DNA of 64,000 bases, taken from NCBI GenBank assembly GCA_036426205.1, contig CM071573.1, positions 76,790,159-76,854,158 on the forward strand, read 5' to 3'. Every line of letters begins with the position of its first letter. The stretch's first letter is position 1. Made by a program: the position numbers and the translations under genes. The notes under the pieces were generated by a model. That model was not told where the DNA came from. It did no database searches and worked only from the letters and a program-made list of their open reading frames with translations. Shown piece after piece: positions 37,331 through 48,794 of the stretch. Origin of the DNA: Ascaphus truei. Taxonomy: Eukaryota; Chordata; Amphibia; Anura; Ascaphidae.

Positions 37331-39080
37331 GGGTGCTCGGAGAATGCACGGAGAAGTGGTTTTACAGTCTATCCAAGATGGTCCTAAAATCATGAGCTGC
37401 AACGGAGAGATCTCTGCTGGTTAACACTTGCAAGGACAAACATCTATGTTGTTCAAACAATGCAGTTCTCTTATTGAAATCAAAAAGGTAATTATAAAAC
37501 CTTCAGTATATATCAGGAGGAAAATGCTCAGAGGTTTTATGAAAAATCAACACATTACAGTATGTATCTGCTTGGAAAATGTCGTTTGCCACACTGTCAA
37601 TGTACTGTGGTGTAGTTCAACGTTCTCATGCTCGTATTGGTCCTGAGGAAGTGTAGATTGATTGTAGCTTGTGAAACTTTTATGGAATCATAGATGACTT
37701 TATAGTCTTATAGTGGGGCTTTCAAAACCTCTTGGGCCCTTAGTTAAGCAGCAGCAGAGAAGAAGCATCCATGCCTAAGGGTGATAACTACTATGGTTTA
37801 ATACAAGGAACATTTTTACTCTTTTGCTTACCTTTAAGAGTGCGGTAAACACAAAAGAAAATAACTGCAAAGCCAAAACACTAGTATTCCAACGCTGAAG
37901 TCACAGCCTACTACATTTAATCTGAGTGAGTGCTCTATCTTCTGTGGTCAATGTCTGTATGACTGAATGAGAATAAACGCTGACGTCCAGTATCAGATTG
38001 TATCCATGTCCACTGATATCTAACACCTACACTTTATAGTAAAAGCTTCTGTGCAAAGAGATTATCAGAAAAAAAAAGGAATTGTAAAAACTAAAACAAA
38101 TGCTGTTTCTAGGCTAAGGGTGTTTTACCATTTTCTCTTAGTGAGTGCTTGAAAATACTTTTTTTTTTTTGACATCAAGTTGTTTTCACCGAGCAGACAC
38201 GGAGCATTAAATTCTAACTTCTACAGTACTGAATCATTCTGTCATTCTGCTGCAGCATCTTTATGGCTACATAAAAGTGCTCAGCAATAAACACACTCCA
38301 AATCCTGCACTTGGAAATATCACCCTTTGTTAATTCTGTGCACTGCTCTCCAAAGCTCAATCAAAAAATGTTCAAAGAATGCTATTCAAGCATGTACTCT
38401 TTTATATTCTATTATTTCCCTATTATCAGCTATAATAAATACACAAATTCATAATGCTTGAATAGTTACAGCAAAGCCTGCCCCGTTATTTTGCCGCTTG
38501 TACGAGAACATGGCATTCGCAATATGAATTGAAATAACATTATTATATTTATATGCATTTTTCAATCCCGGGTGAGGTTCTAGCAACAGAAGATAAGGAT
38601 TTATATTGGAAGAAAAAGTGGATTACCATAATGTATTTACTTTACAAATAGAAACTGCTGTGAGCTGAATTGAAGCCCGTTTGCAGAAATAGTTCTCTGG
38701 GAAGGACAAGCAGATTAGAAATGTAAAATGAAATGATTGTCTTGTTTTCATGTTCTGCATCTTGACATAAGAAAAAGGTAACGCTCAATTTTGCAGTAAC
38801 CTGTATTTTTCTTCTATTTTGTTTCCCATTTGAGGTGAGTTACAGAATGCATTTTAATCTGCTGTGACTGTTACATATAGGTCAGCTTGTTTAGACATAT
38901 GTGTCTGGAGACAGCAATTTGTACGAAAAGGCGTTTTTGCATTGAAAACTCTTAAAATTGCCCTAAAATACTGCAAATGTCAAAATTGCATATTTCAGTG
39001 GCTTTACATTGTCTATTCTGTAAATAAACATTTAAAAATGGATTGTAGGATTGTTAGATATGAGTGGGTGAGCAATACTA
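37331..39080. other. Low-repeat intronic stretch, nothing recognised
   Basis: No tandem repeats, TIRs or exons supported over about 1.7 kb. A possible place for conserved non-coding sequence, which I cannot test. Confidence 0.5.
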
Positions 39081-39084
39081 TAGG

Positions 39085-39279
39085 ACAGGGGTTCTAAACT
39101 GAAGTCCTCAAGACCCCCCAACAGGTCAGGTTTTCAGGATATCCCAGCTGCAGCACAGGTGGGTCAACCAGTGGCTCAGTCAAAGACTGAGCCACCTGTG
39201 CTGAAGCAGGGATATCATGGAAACCTGACCTGTTGGGGGGGGGGAGTCTTCTTGAGGACTGGAGTTGAGAACCCATGCC
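39085..39279. mobile_element. hAT-type foldback MITE
   Basis: The two halves are inverted copies: CAGGTCAGGTTTTCAGGATA at the left and ACCTGACCTGTTGGGG at the right, around CAGTGGCTCAGTCAAAGACTGAGCC at the centre. A G-run near 39236-39245 is an expansion of this copy. Confidence 0.85.
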
Positions 39280-39644
39280 ATAGGGGCTAATTCAATGGAA
39301 AAACATCCCTATTGGCTGCTTTTGCACATATAATCAGTCCCTTAGCAGCTTTTCAATTATCAAAAACTAAGCGCTTCCTTCTAAATATTCATGAAACTGT
39401 TCCTAGGAACGGAAGACACATTTGCTACTATTCTAATATAGTTTGGATAATAATGATAAGAGAACCGGCCGGAATACAACCAATTGCAATATGAGTAGTT
39501 TAAAGAATGAAATCATCAATTTCAATTCACAGTACGTTCCACAACGAGATATTGTACACTCTAAAGCCATTGTTTTAAGTATAGATGCGTGTTCCAAGTT
39601 TGAAGCGCCAACCAAGAGCTTAGAAGAACTACAGTAGAAACACT

Positions 39645-39930
39645 TAGGGAAATATTGACTAAACAAGGTGTTACTCCATAAGGAAGTCACTTCCATGCTT
39701 GAAGACACCGTACTGCCTAAGGACAAGTGTGAGCCATGAAGAGTCATGCTTATTAAACCGTGCTAGAAGATATCTTATGGAGTAGCACTGCTTAGTAAAT
39801 ACGGCCCCAAGGGTATGTACAGAAGCCTAATGATGTAGCCGTATTTACGAAGCATTGCTACTACTGTATATAAGACACCTTCTAGCACAGCTTAATAAGT
39901 ACAGTATGACTAAAAAGAGCTTGCTGGGGT
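39645..39930. mobile_element. Candidate MITE with GTGTTACTCCATAAGG-type termini
   Basis: ACTAAACAAGGTGTTACTCC (about 39658) is imperfectly inverted at TATGGAGTAGCACTGCTTAG (39777-39796). A third related stretch follows at 39840-39920. A partial relative occurs near 59040-59120. Confidence 0.45.
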
Positions 39931-40403
39931 TCTGTGTGTTGTTTGTTAACAGTATGACTCTTAATGGCTCACTAGAGTGATTAGGCTGTACAATATCTTC
40001 CAGCATTTATCATATTTATTTGATCACATGATATGATATTTACATACAGTAGGTGTCCTTCTTCTAAAGTTGTTGATCTGATTATAAAATAAATGATGTT
40101 ATGGTGCCCATGAGAATGAAAGGGGTATTCAATGAATACACAGTATACTGTATGTCTATCTATTGAGAAGTACAATTCCAAAAGAGCGGGGGAACAGCCT
40201 CAGGCGGGAGGAGAAACCTGCTTGTGCAGCCAACACAACACAGGCAATTTCTTCAACGTGCAGGTGTCCTCAAAGATAGAGATAGAAAGTAGAGCTTTAC
40301 TCACAAGTTCACAATGCAATTCTCCTCTTAAAGTGACAGCCAAGAACAGAGGAAAGACAACGTTTCAGGTCCTGATGAAAGGTCCATATGGGACCTGAAC
40401 TTG

Positions 40404-40548
40404 TGAGAAGACCTCTACTTTGTATCTCCATCTTTGAGGAGACCTCTACTTTGTATCTCCATCTTTGAGGAGACCTCTACTTTGTATATCCATCTTTGAG
40501 GAGACCTTTACTTTGTATCTCCATCTTTGAGGAGACCTCTACTTTGAA
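40404..40548 (+). repeat. 31-bp minisatellite, about 4.6 units
   Basis: Unit is GAGGAGACCTCTACTTTGTA followed by TCTCCATCTTT. One unit has TATATCC for TATCTCC and another CTTTACT. Confidence 0.95.
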
Positions 40549-40797
40549 GAAATTGTTTATCTATTAAGAAGCACATAAGTAAATCTGTCCACGGCTGAGA
40601 AAACGGAAGTATACAAACAGCCACGAAGTCTTTGCATTCTGAGTCATTGGGAGACATTTTTATGAACGGTTTTAGTTTATATGCCCAGCGTAAAATCAGT
40701 ATTCAAATACATTTTACTGGCGTTATTTTCCATCACAAAAGTACACAGAGAATTCATTAAATGTCATTAAATAATGGAAAGTAAAAAAAAAGTGTCA

Positions 40798-40998
40798 GAA
40801 GCTGTGCAACTCCTGTCCTCAAGGGCCACCAACAGGTCAAGTTTACAGGATATCCATGTTTCAGCACCGTTGGCTCTATCAGTGGCTCAGTCAATGAGTG
40901 AGTTATTGATTGAGCCACCTGTGCTGAAGCAGGGATATCCTTAAAACCTGACCTGTTGGTGGCCCTTCAGGACTGGGGTTGGCCACCCCCGTTGTACA
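40798..40998. mobile_element. hAT-type foldback MITE
   Basis: GGGCCACCAACAGGTCAAGT near the left is inverted at ACCTGACCTGTTGGTGGCCC near the right, with GTGGCTCAGTCAATGAGTGA in the middle. The ends have diverged from CAGGGGTGGCC. Confidence 0.85.
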
Positions 40999-41486
40999 AC
41001 ATACAAATTACAGCATAGATAGAACATTCATGTGCGTGTCTTGGAGTGGATCCACAGATTCTGTACATGATTGTGCCAGACTTAGCTGTACAAACCGTGC
41101 AATGCATCAGGCAACATGTTTATGGCATTGGCGTTTAAATGGATAGAAAGCTAAAAATGACCCACCTAGTGCCTCCTCCTCACTTGCATGTCACTACCCA
41201 GAATTCTTGTCTGGAACTTACCCACGGTATGACAATGGAGGAATTAAATACCACAAAAACAGGAGCTGCACACCAGTGTTACTTGCAAAGGGAAGGTTGG
41301 TTTATTCATCTTTTTATTCATTCATCCAGATGGAGGAGTAAACCAACCATATTTTTTCAAGTAACCCTAGTGTGTAACTCTGTGCGGTATATTATCCTTT
41401 CCCGTCTGATCAGTGGGGGTGAGTTTTCTGCACCCACTATTTCTTTATTTTATAATGTTATTTGTTTGCATTATTCTGTGGGTAGG

Positions 41487-41592
41487 TGGGTGTGTGTGTG
41501 TGTGAGTGTGTGTGAGTGTGTGTGAGTGTGTGTGAGTGTGTGTGAGTGTGTGTGAGTGTGTGAGTGAGTGTGTGGGAGTGTGTGAGTGTATT
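41487..41592. repeat. TG-rich minisatellite
   Basis: Units of 10 bp, GTGTGTGAGT, with 8-bp variants. His/Thr and Val/Ser frames are artefacts. Confidence 0.95.
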
Positions 41593-41594
41593 TT

Positions 41595-42864
41595 TCTTTC
41601 TGCACCAGGTTAAATGAAGCCCATTTCGGTAATTATGGAAGACATGCAAATATATACACATTGCTGTTTTTTTTCCTTTGAACTTTAATGGATTAAAATA
41701 TTGCTGAATATATCTGTTATAGGGATACCATTGTTTTATTAACCCATTAGAAGAGCTGTCCTACCAGCAGCTAATGGGTTAACCATCAATATCAAATCCT
41801 ATGTAATATCAAAGGTTTGTTGGGATAGATTGCCACACGTTGTGTTGTCAGTGTTGATAGTGACTCGCGTCACAGGTCACTTATGGATATAAAATGTTGC
41901 CTTTTGTGCTTATATGTCTATATTTCTGAAACATATGGACTCATGGATGAATATAAAACTCATTGTTGATTCAGGACATGTATTCGGTGCAAGCTTCACT
42001 GCTGATGAAACAGAAAGGGATTCAGAAAATTCAACTGTTTGGTAAACAAAGTTATCCACAGGGAAATTGTTGAAGAAATTTGCTCTGCGGAAGGGGAAAA
42101 CCAGGAGGCAAAGCATCTCCATTACATACCGAACTAATCAGAGTGCATATTAAGCCTAATACCTGGGAGGATCAAGAAACAGAAAATAAAGCATGTATTT
42201 AATTGAAATATACAGCTGTTTCTCTTATCACTTCACTAAGAACCTTGTAATGTGGAAAGAGGGGACCGGCTCCGGTCAAAAGTTAAAGCCTTCCACCGTG
42301 CCTAACTGATAGTGAGCCCAAAAGCAATAACCTGTTGGTGTAATAATGCATTAGGTTGCATTTCATGCTATTTACTTTCACCCCCGAGCCCTGGCAAGTT
42401 AAAGTTTCAATGCTGGAGAGGTCTCACACTTTGAGTCGCTCATACTTTACTCCACGTTGTATTAATGTTTTGTGCCGACCAGGAAGGAATTAACGACAAT
42501 CAGGATTTCTCCCCCAAATATTAAGCCTTTAATGTTATTGCATTCGGTCAGAGTGTGACTTGATTTAAATGTAAAGAATGCTAACGCAAAAGCCCCTATT
42601 AAATATGCCGTGCTGGAGAATAGGCATGCTCCATATAAATGAATGGGACTCGCATCGTCTCCAGCATTCAGAAGATGGCATTACAGCATATTGAATAGGA
42701 AGCCCTCTGCAGTAAACCCTTCCCAGCCAATGTGATGCCCCATTGTACGTAGTGTTCCATATCACTCCAGATTTTTTGGCGCAAGATCCACCATTCTTTG
42801 TCATGACTGACACTACGGAAAGGAGAAACTTTACAGACAACTTCAGGCAACAGTGACATTCCAC
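41595..42864. other. Spacer with a short hairpin only
   Basis: AACCCATTAG (about 41740) and CTAATGGGTT (about 41773) form a 10-bp stem with a 23-nt loop. Nothing else is supported. Confidence 0.5.
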
Positions 42865-42872
42865 CGCACCAA

Positions 42873-43251
42873 TAGGGTTGCCAGGTGTCCAATAGTGAAC
42901 CGGACTATCCTGTATTTGGGCACTCTGTCCAGTAAATAATTAGAGGTAATAGTGGACATATATTTGTCCAGCATTACCTCTCTGGATATTGTTGTTTGAC
43001 TGGCTTGGTGGGACGCAGGAATTCCCTGAGCAGGGATAGAGCAGGGCTGCTGCTAGGTGGCTGGTCATCTTCCTCCATCCGGATTTACTGCTGCTGGGAC
43101 ATGCAGCCAATCAGGAGGATGTCAGCAGCCTGGGAGTGGGGCCAAGGAGATGAGGATGGAGCATGGAGGTGTGTTTGTGTGTGTGTGTCAAGCACGTCAC
43201 ACTTTTCACCATTATGTCCAGCATTTTTGGAGAAGCCACCTGGCAACCCTA
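42873..43251. mobile_element. hAT MITE with perfect 8-bp target-site duplication
   Basis: TAGGGTTGCCAGGTG at the left is inverted as CACCTGGCAACCCTA at the right. CGCACCAA flanks it exactly on both sides (42865-42872 and 43252-43259). 379 bp, no coding capacity. Internal words such as GAACCGGACTATCC are typical of the family. Confidence 0.9.
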
Positions 43252-43992
43252 CGCACCAATACAGATCTAGAAACAAACAATTCTAGCATTGTAACCTCCT
43301 ATCGTGCAGATAGAGTTTATGGAACTGGTGACAACATCTGTAAACATCAAGTGTTTCATGTATCAAGGCCATTTTGGGGCATTTCCATCCTGCACCCATG
43401 TATGCATTCCCTTTGTCTGCACCAGCTTGTGTCAGGACAGGAGAAGGAGTTGAGGAGTTACATGGTGCATTTATTGTAATGAAATGTATCACCTTCTGCA
43501 TCTGTGCCACATTCTTTCCCCCCTTTTTTGCAGATCTGAAGGGGACTACAGTAAGTCTAACGTTCTGCAACTGACACAAGAAACTGTTCTTGTGTTTGAC
43601 ACCGCTACGCTCCCCAAAATGGAGCAGTGCTGTGTTGATACTGTACCTAGAGCCCCTAACATTTATATATTTTAGGAATATCATCATTTATTTATAATCA
43701 CATCCGCACAGCAGGGTGCTCTGTGTCAGAACACATCAAGAACGGGACTCATCTCTGAGTATCCTGGCATCAGCCACAGCAATATTTAACACCCTAAAAT
43801 ACAGTTTAAAACATGTCTAGTAACTTAAAACAAAATCTCCTTCTAGGCTTTAAAACTGGTGCAAAATGTGCATTTACCTGTTTGAAAAGCTTGAAAATGG
43901 ATGGAAATTACAGAAAAGGTGGAAAATTATGGGTGAAAAAAAAAATGTTTTGGTCAAATGTATCTTGTTTTACTTTTTGTAGTAAAGGAGCA

Positions 43993-44340
43993 GTTCCCCT
44001 CTGGGCCTCTCCCCGCCCCCCCTTTATTTCTAAATGTATAGGAAGGAAAGGGTCCACAGAACTGAACTGGGTAAATGTCAGGTTCCCAAGATACGTACCA
44101 GAGCAGGTTAAAATCCCCAACGTCATGCAGGCCAATAGGAAGCTACTGGTACCACGGGTGATGTCTCAGCCTCCTATTGGCCCGTGTGATACAAGAGATT
44201 TAAATCTCCATTTTGCTTCCCGTGGAGGGTACAGTATAGGAAACACCTTCCCCGGTAAGTATTTTGGGAACAAGCTGGAAGGAATGCGGTTCAGCTCCGG
44301 AGACCCCCTGCTTCCTATATCTGTTAAATAAAGGGGGAAC
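43993..44340. mobile_element. MITE with GTTCCCCCTTTATTT termini
   Basis: The left end GTTCCCC...CCCTTTATTTCTAAATG matches the inverted right end CTGTTAAATAAAGGGGGAAC, with a small insertion in the left arm. GGAAGCAGGGGGTCTCCGGA-type and AGGCCAATAGGAAGC words link it to 20840-21050. Confidence 0.65.
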
Positions 44341-44807
44341 AATAAGAGTAGGTGAACTCTTGTTTCTAAACCTTTTTCTTCAATCCTAAAATATATGAGC
44401 CCTATCAAAACTACAGCATAACAACCCTTCCCTAAACGTGAGCAACAACATGTGAGGACAGACAAGTGAATCGTGGTAAAAATAAATATTTTTCTTGATA
44501 TCACAGCTTTACCAGCTTAGCGGCGTTCCAGAAACGTGCACAGGATTGAACTTGAAACTCAGCTGCAAGGGTTTAGAAGGTAGAGAAGCTGTGCTATAAT
44601 ACGGGATATTTTAATGTCAAAGGCAACCAGTAAACCTCCTGTTAAGAAAATCATTGGTTTATGAGTGCGGCTGAAGCAAATGACCTCAATAACATAACGG
44701 AGGATGCAAATATCATCAGCTCGTCGAACTTTATATTTACCTTGAAAAAGAAGTGTTAGAACCACACAAATTATATTTTCTACCTTTCTTATCGGTTGTA
44801 CTAAAGC

Positions 44808-44990
44808 TGAGGTAGCCAACTCCAGTCTCAAGAGCTACCAACAGGACAGGTTTTCAGAATATCCCTGCTTCAGCATAGGTGGCTTAATCAGTGGCTCAGT
44901 CAAAGACTGCACCACATGTACTGAAGAAGGGATATCCTGAAAAACCTGACCTGCTGGTAGCTCTTGAGGTCTGGAGTTGGCAACCCCTTT
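44808..44990. mobile_element. hAT-type foldback MITE with 8-bp target-site duplication
   Basis: ACTAAAGC flanks both sides (44800-44807 and 44991-44998), which sets the ends and assigns the family to hAT. The element is a near palindrome of TGAGGTAGCCAACTCCAG and CTGGAGTTGGCAACCCC. Confidence 0.9.
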
Positions 44991-44998
44991 ACTAAAGC

Positions 44999-45930
44999 AA
45001 CCATTGCAGAGTTTTGGTTTGAATTGTAGAATCAAACACAGTAAATGAAAATAGTTTATTTAAAAACACATTAGTGTATTAAAGGAACATTGAATGTTTA
45101 TTCTTACACGTTTGCCGTATCGTCACCATTGTTTTTCATGACGTAGTATACCATACTTGTTGAGATCCTTAAGGACTAAGCAAAGATTGTCACCCTTCTC
45201 AATCATAAAAGCTGTTGTTTGTAACTACGTTAACACAAGTTTTTATTGCAGAATATCCCAATAAACGTCACTTCTTTCCTACAGGTGTCATCAATTTCAC
45301 AGTATCTACTAGTGGCTTGAGGGGTTAATGCCTTAATAAGAAACATACAATATATCACTAGCTGTCAATACAAGACTAAATAAACAAGTTAAATAGTATT
45401 ACCGGTCTGGCAAAAAGGAACATATTGTAAAGCATTTTTCATAAAGTCAAATAAAATGCAATTGGGTTTTGCTGGTGAATTTGATGCTTAATGGTATTTT
45501 ATCAGTCTACTGCACAGTAATTCAGACAATGCTGTTAAACGTGTGTGCTGATAGAAACGTGAGAATGAATGCAATGAAGCATTGCTACTGATAAACTTGT
45601 ACCGCTAGCAAGAAAAGCGCAACTTAACTGGCCATTGATGGTTTTATATTACTCATCAGAGCAACTTTAAAGTTCTCTGCCAGAGATGCTTTGCAGAATA
45701 CAGGATGAGGGGCTCTGTGTTTCTCAGATTACGGTTTTAGTATTGACTTTGCTATAGGGAAGATCATCAATGCAGGCAGAGCAGGGAAAGGCATAAAGGT
45801 AGTGGGAGAGTCACGATAATACAGTAAGCAGTGTTTAACTGCAAACCAAGACAACATTTGTGAGAACATTTAAAAATATGTAACTTTTTCTTATTCATAA
45901 ACTCAAAAGTTTGTGTGTGTATGTATGTAC
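44999..45930. other. Intronic spacer, nothing recognised
   Basis: AT-rich; no repeat boundary, domain or splice-bounded exon found. Confidence 0.5.
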
Positions 45931-45935
45931 AGTAT

Positions 45936-46260
45936 GTATATATATATATATATATAATCAAAAAATAAATAGATGATACCGTTCTGTGGCTAACGAAATG
46001 CTTTTATTTGTGCGAGCTTTCGAGATACACTGATCTCTTCTTCCGGCGGTGTTACAATGAATGAAGCAAGCAAAAGCTATACTATAAACTGTGTCTAATG
46101 GAATGTTATCTTTGCTGGTCCTTCCCCCGTGTGGATGTGTTTTATGGCTGGAGGTGTCAAAAGGTTCCTGAGAGCAAGTGATGAAAGAGTATGTATGTGT
46201 ATAAGTGTGAATTAACATTCATTCAGGGTTGTGCTAGAGAACACTGGCCAGTGGATACCT
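45936..46260 (-). repeat. Repeat terminus with hammerhead-like hairpin (copy 2)
   Basis: Minus strand: GGAAGAAGAGATCAGTGTAT, CTCGAAAGCTCGCACAAATA, AAAGCATTTCGTTAGCCACA and GAACGGTATCATC, matching 22181-22270. GAGAT and ATCTC pair before GAAA. An AT microsatellite (45938-45957) adjoins it. Probably the end of a retroelement whose body is absent. Confidence 0.55.
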
Positions 46261-46464
46261 TATATACCTAAACCCACACCAAGTGAAAGCAATCTGGATA
46301 GCTAATTAGTCCCATGATCAATCCCATAGTGTCAGGAGTCGCATTACAGCCGTCATAAGATCAGCTGTGTGGAAGGAAGCATCAAACAGTGAGCAAGAGC
46401 ATGTACAGGTTTTTTGTTGCCATTTATCCTTTAGGTATATAAGGTATCCACTGGCCAGTGTACG

Positions 46465-46565
46465 TGCGTGCGTTCTCTCTCGTTCTCTCTCTCGTTCTCT
46501 CTCTCGTTCTCTCTCTCTCTCGTTCTCTCTCTCTCTCGTTCTCTCTCTCTCTCGTTCTCTCTCGT

Positions 46566-46590
<25 letters not shown>
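46465..46590. repeat. CT microsatellite with CGTTCTCTCTCT units
   Basis: (CT)n broken regularly by CGTT every 8 to 14 bases; Ser/Leu/Arg frames are artefacts. Confidence 0.95.
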
Positions 46591-46597
<7 letters not shown>

Positions 46598-47175
46598 GAA
46601 AATATCATGAGATATTAGGTATGTTAATTCCTCTGGTGCTTCAGGGGTTAATGAGCTACAGTTTGAAGTTGAAAATACAATATTTGGCTTGTCATGAATC
46701 TGTGGGAGCTTCAAAGGGGCTTGATTGAAGTTGGGTGCGAAAAGTACAAATAGTTTATAGGGTTTATTACATGGAATCAGGTACTTGACAGCGATGCTGA
46801 TGTATACAATTTTGATATTTGCATTTGTGACAGGGTGACGAGCGAAAGGGGTCCAGATATGGGAGGTCTGGCAGGCACTGGGGAACAGATATTCATTTGT
46901 AACTTAAATTTAGGATTAAGACGGTCATGTTTGGTCTCTTTGCGTCCGCCATGAGTGCCTGAATGTATTGATGTGACTCACGTGTGTATATGTATTAGTT
47001 AAGTAAAGTTATGAGTACTGTACATTTAAATATTGAGACAAGATTCAAAGCCATTTGTAAAGGTTTTTTTTTTTTACTCCGTCATAAAACTGTCAATCTA
47101 ACAGCTGATTTATGATGGGGGACGAAGGGGGTGGGGGGGCTTATATTGTTTTCCATGAGTTAAGAATGTATTTAA

Positions 47176-47788
47176 CAGAACAAAACAAAAAAAGTGCGCA
47201 AATTATTATTTCTAGTGTTTTAACCCTTCACCACCATTGTGTCAATTTAGAACTAAATACAACCTCTAATTCGATGGGTGATCTGCAGCTATATGGACAG
47301 GGGAAAAACCCCTAGGCAACTGTAACACAAAAAGACAAAAGCGCAAACGCACATAGTGAAGTTTGTAAAAATATAGGTGTATATTAATTAGGGTATAATA
47401 TCTGCGTACATCAGATTAGTTGGTAATAGACATTTCATGTACAATACATGAGTTTACCACACGCCGCACTGCCACTTCCAGGCCTCAGATGGTCTCTTCA
47501 CAGCATCCAGAACCGTCTGTCACAGCTGTAGCATGGGATCTCTGCCACACTGCTGCCTTCCGATCGATATCCTTCCCCACTCGCTGCCGTCACCACCGCT
47601 CGCGGCTAGGATCTGCCTCCGACCGCCACTATGCTTCGGAGCAGTGTGTTAGAGAGTCACGTGTCCCGCGGGGTTTTGCGACTGGCCGCAAAGGGAGGTT
47701 GAGGCGTAAAGCGTGATGGTGGCTTTACTGCAATTTGCCGAGTGCAGCTTTGGCATGAAATCAGTCCAGAGCAGATAATACCACATAG
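47176..47788 (-). repeat. PLE pseudo-LTR, 3' copy
   Basis: About 610 bp here match 51577-52201 in the same orientation with scattered indels. Shared landmarks include AAAAAGTGCGCAAATTATTA, the GC-rich stretch around CGATCGATATCCTTCCCCAC, and CAGATAATACCACATAG at the end. Similarity stops at 47788, after which only this copy continues through the hammerhead-like motif. Confidence 0.9.
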
Positions 47789-47821
47789 ATTGTGGAGATA
47801 TAGTTCTAGGGCTATAAAAAA

Positions 47822-47868
47822 CTTTATCCAACGCGTTTCGAAGCTTACGCTTCTTCTTCAGGGATAAA
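47822..47868 (-). ncRNA. Hammerhead-ribozyme-like motif in the PLE 3' pseudo-LTR
   Basis: On the minus strand: stem I 5' TTTATCC (47868-47862), core CTGAAGA (47861-47855), an extra A, stem II GAAGC-GTAA-GCTTC (47853-47840), GAAA (47839-47836), palindromic CGCGTT, then stem I 3' GGATAAA. Stem I pairs perfectly over 7 bp and stem II over 5 bp. ACGCGT would form stem III between two copies rather than as a hairpin. The extra A after the core and the GUU cleavage triplet are non-canonical, so activity may be weak. Hammerheads are known components of PLE pseudo-LTRs. Confidence 0.7.
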
Positions 47869-48306
47869 ATACATTGGGATAAGAGTATATTTATACCCTT
47901 AGATCGCCACTTGATTGGTCAAAGTCAAAAGGTATCTAAACCAATCTGATCTTCACCAGGCATCATCCCACAGGTGTGGGTGTTTTGGAGTACCTACTCC
48001 TTAATTTGCTCTGGTGTGTTGACCATTTCAGTGCTGGTCCAAGGGTATAGCTAAAACACATTACATTCTTTTTATTCAACTTATAAAATACATTCATAAA
48101 AATGACATCAGTAAAATTGCCAATGATTGTGAGTATTTCAAAGGCTCTGAAATAAAACAAACAGGTGTTACTGATACATATACACATTATTTGCCTTATA
48201 CTTAATATGAGTGGGTATCGCAGATGTTTAAAGATTTAATATATAGGGCCAAGCACTAGTCTAATTGAAGACACATAACTATATACGGCCTATTTATACA
48301 AAATGC

Positions 48307-48771
48307 TTAATATAGACACCAAAGGTCTATGTTTTCATTTAAACCTTTTGGGCCTAGAGACTGCAATTGGTGGATCCAGTAAGTTTCTTGGACAGAAATA
48401 TCTTTTATTCTGTCTCCTCCACGTCTATTTTGGGGAATGGTTTTAATCCCCTTAAATGTCAGGGATGAGGGGTCTTTGTTATGGTGGGTCGAGAAATGAC
48501 GACTTACACTATGGGTCTGTAATGCATGTTTAATATTTCTCACGTGCTCTTGGATACGTGTTTTCAGACAACGTTTTGTGCGGCCTACATATTGCAGGCC
48601 GCAGGGGCATTCTAATAAGTACACTATGAATTTGGTATTACAGTTGATAAATTCAGTAATATTGTACACTTTATGATCTATATTGGATTTAAATGTTTTG
48701 CGTTCTCCATGTAGGAGTTTGCATATACAGCATCTCCCGCATGGGAAGTTCCCTACTACATTATTACTCAT
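48307..48771 (-). pseudogene. GIY-YIG endonuclease domain of the Penelope-like element
   Basis: This 154-codon frame is the C-terminal nuclease of the PLE polyprotein, offset from the RT frame by a small indel. It opens with a cysteine-rich linker (FPCGRCCICK, about residues 9-18) of the kind that precedes PLE nucleases. The core follows as FIVYLLECPCGLQYVGRTKR (about 48-67), which is the GIY-YIG motif, then KTRIQEHVRNI, containing the conserved catalytic-type arginine. The nuclease nicks target DNA to prime reverse transcription. In an intact element it would be continuous with the RT; the methionine at 48771 is internal and not a true start. The end agrees with a natural stop, followed by non-coding sequence and the 3' pseudo-LTR. 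Confidence 0.9.
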
Positions 48772-48794
48772 CCAGGATAATGCATCTTTATTTT

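Noticed and set aside
40372..40400. Hammerhead-like CTGATGA with AGGTCC/GGACCT stem
   Set aside because: GAAA is replaced by GAAC and no stem I or cleavage triplet pairs, so it is at best a decayed relic.
43813..44331. 172-codon plus-strand ORF
   Set aside because: Most of it overlaps a MITE with inverted termini and it resembles no protein I know.
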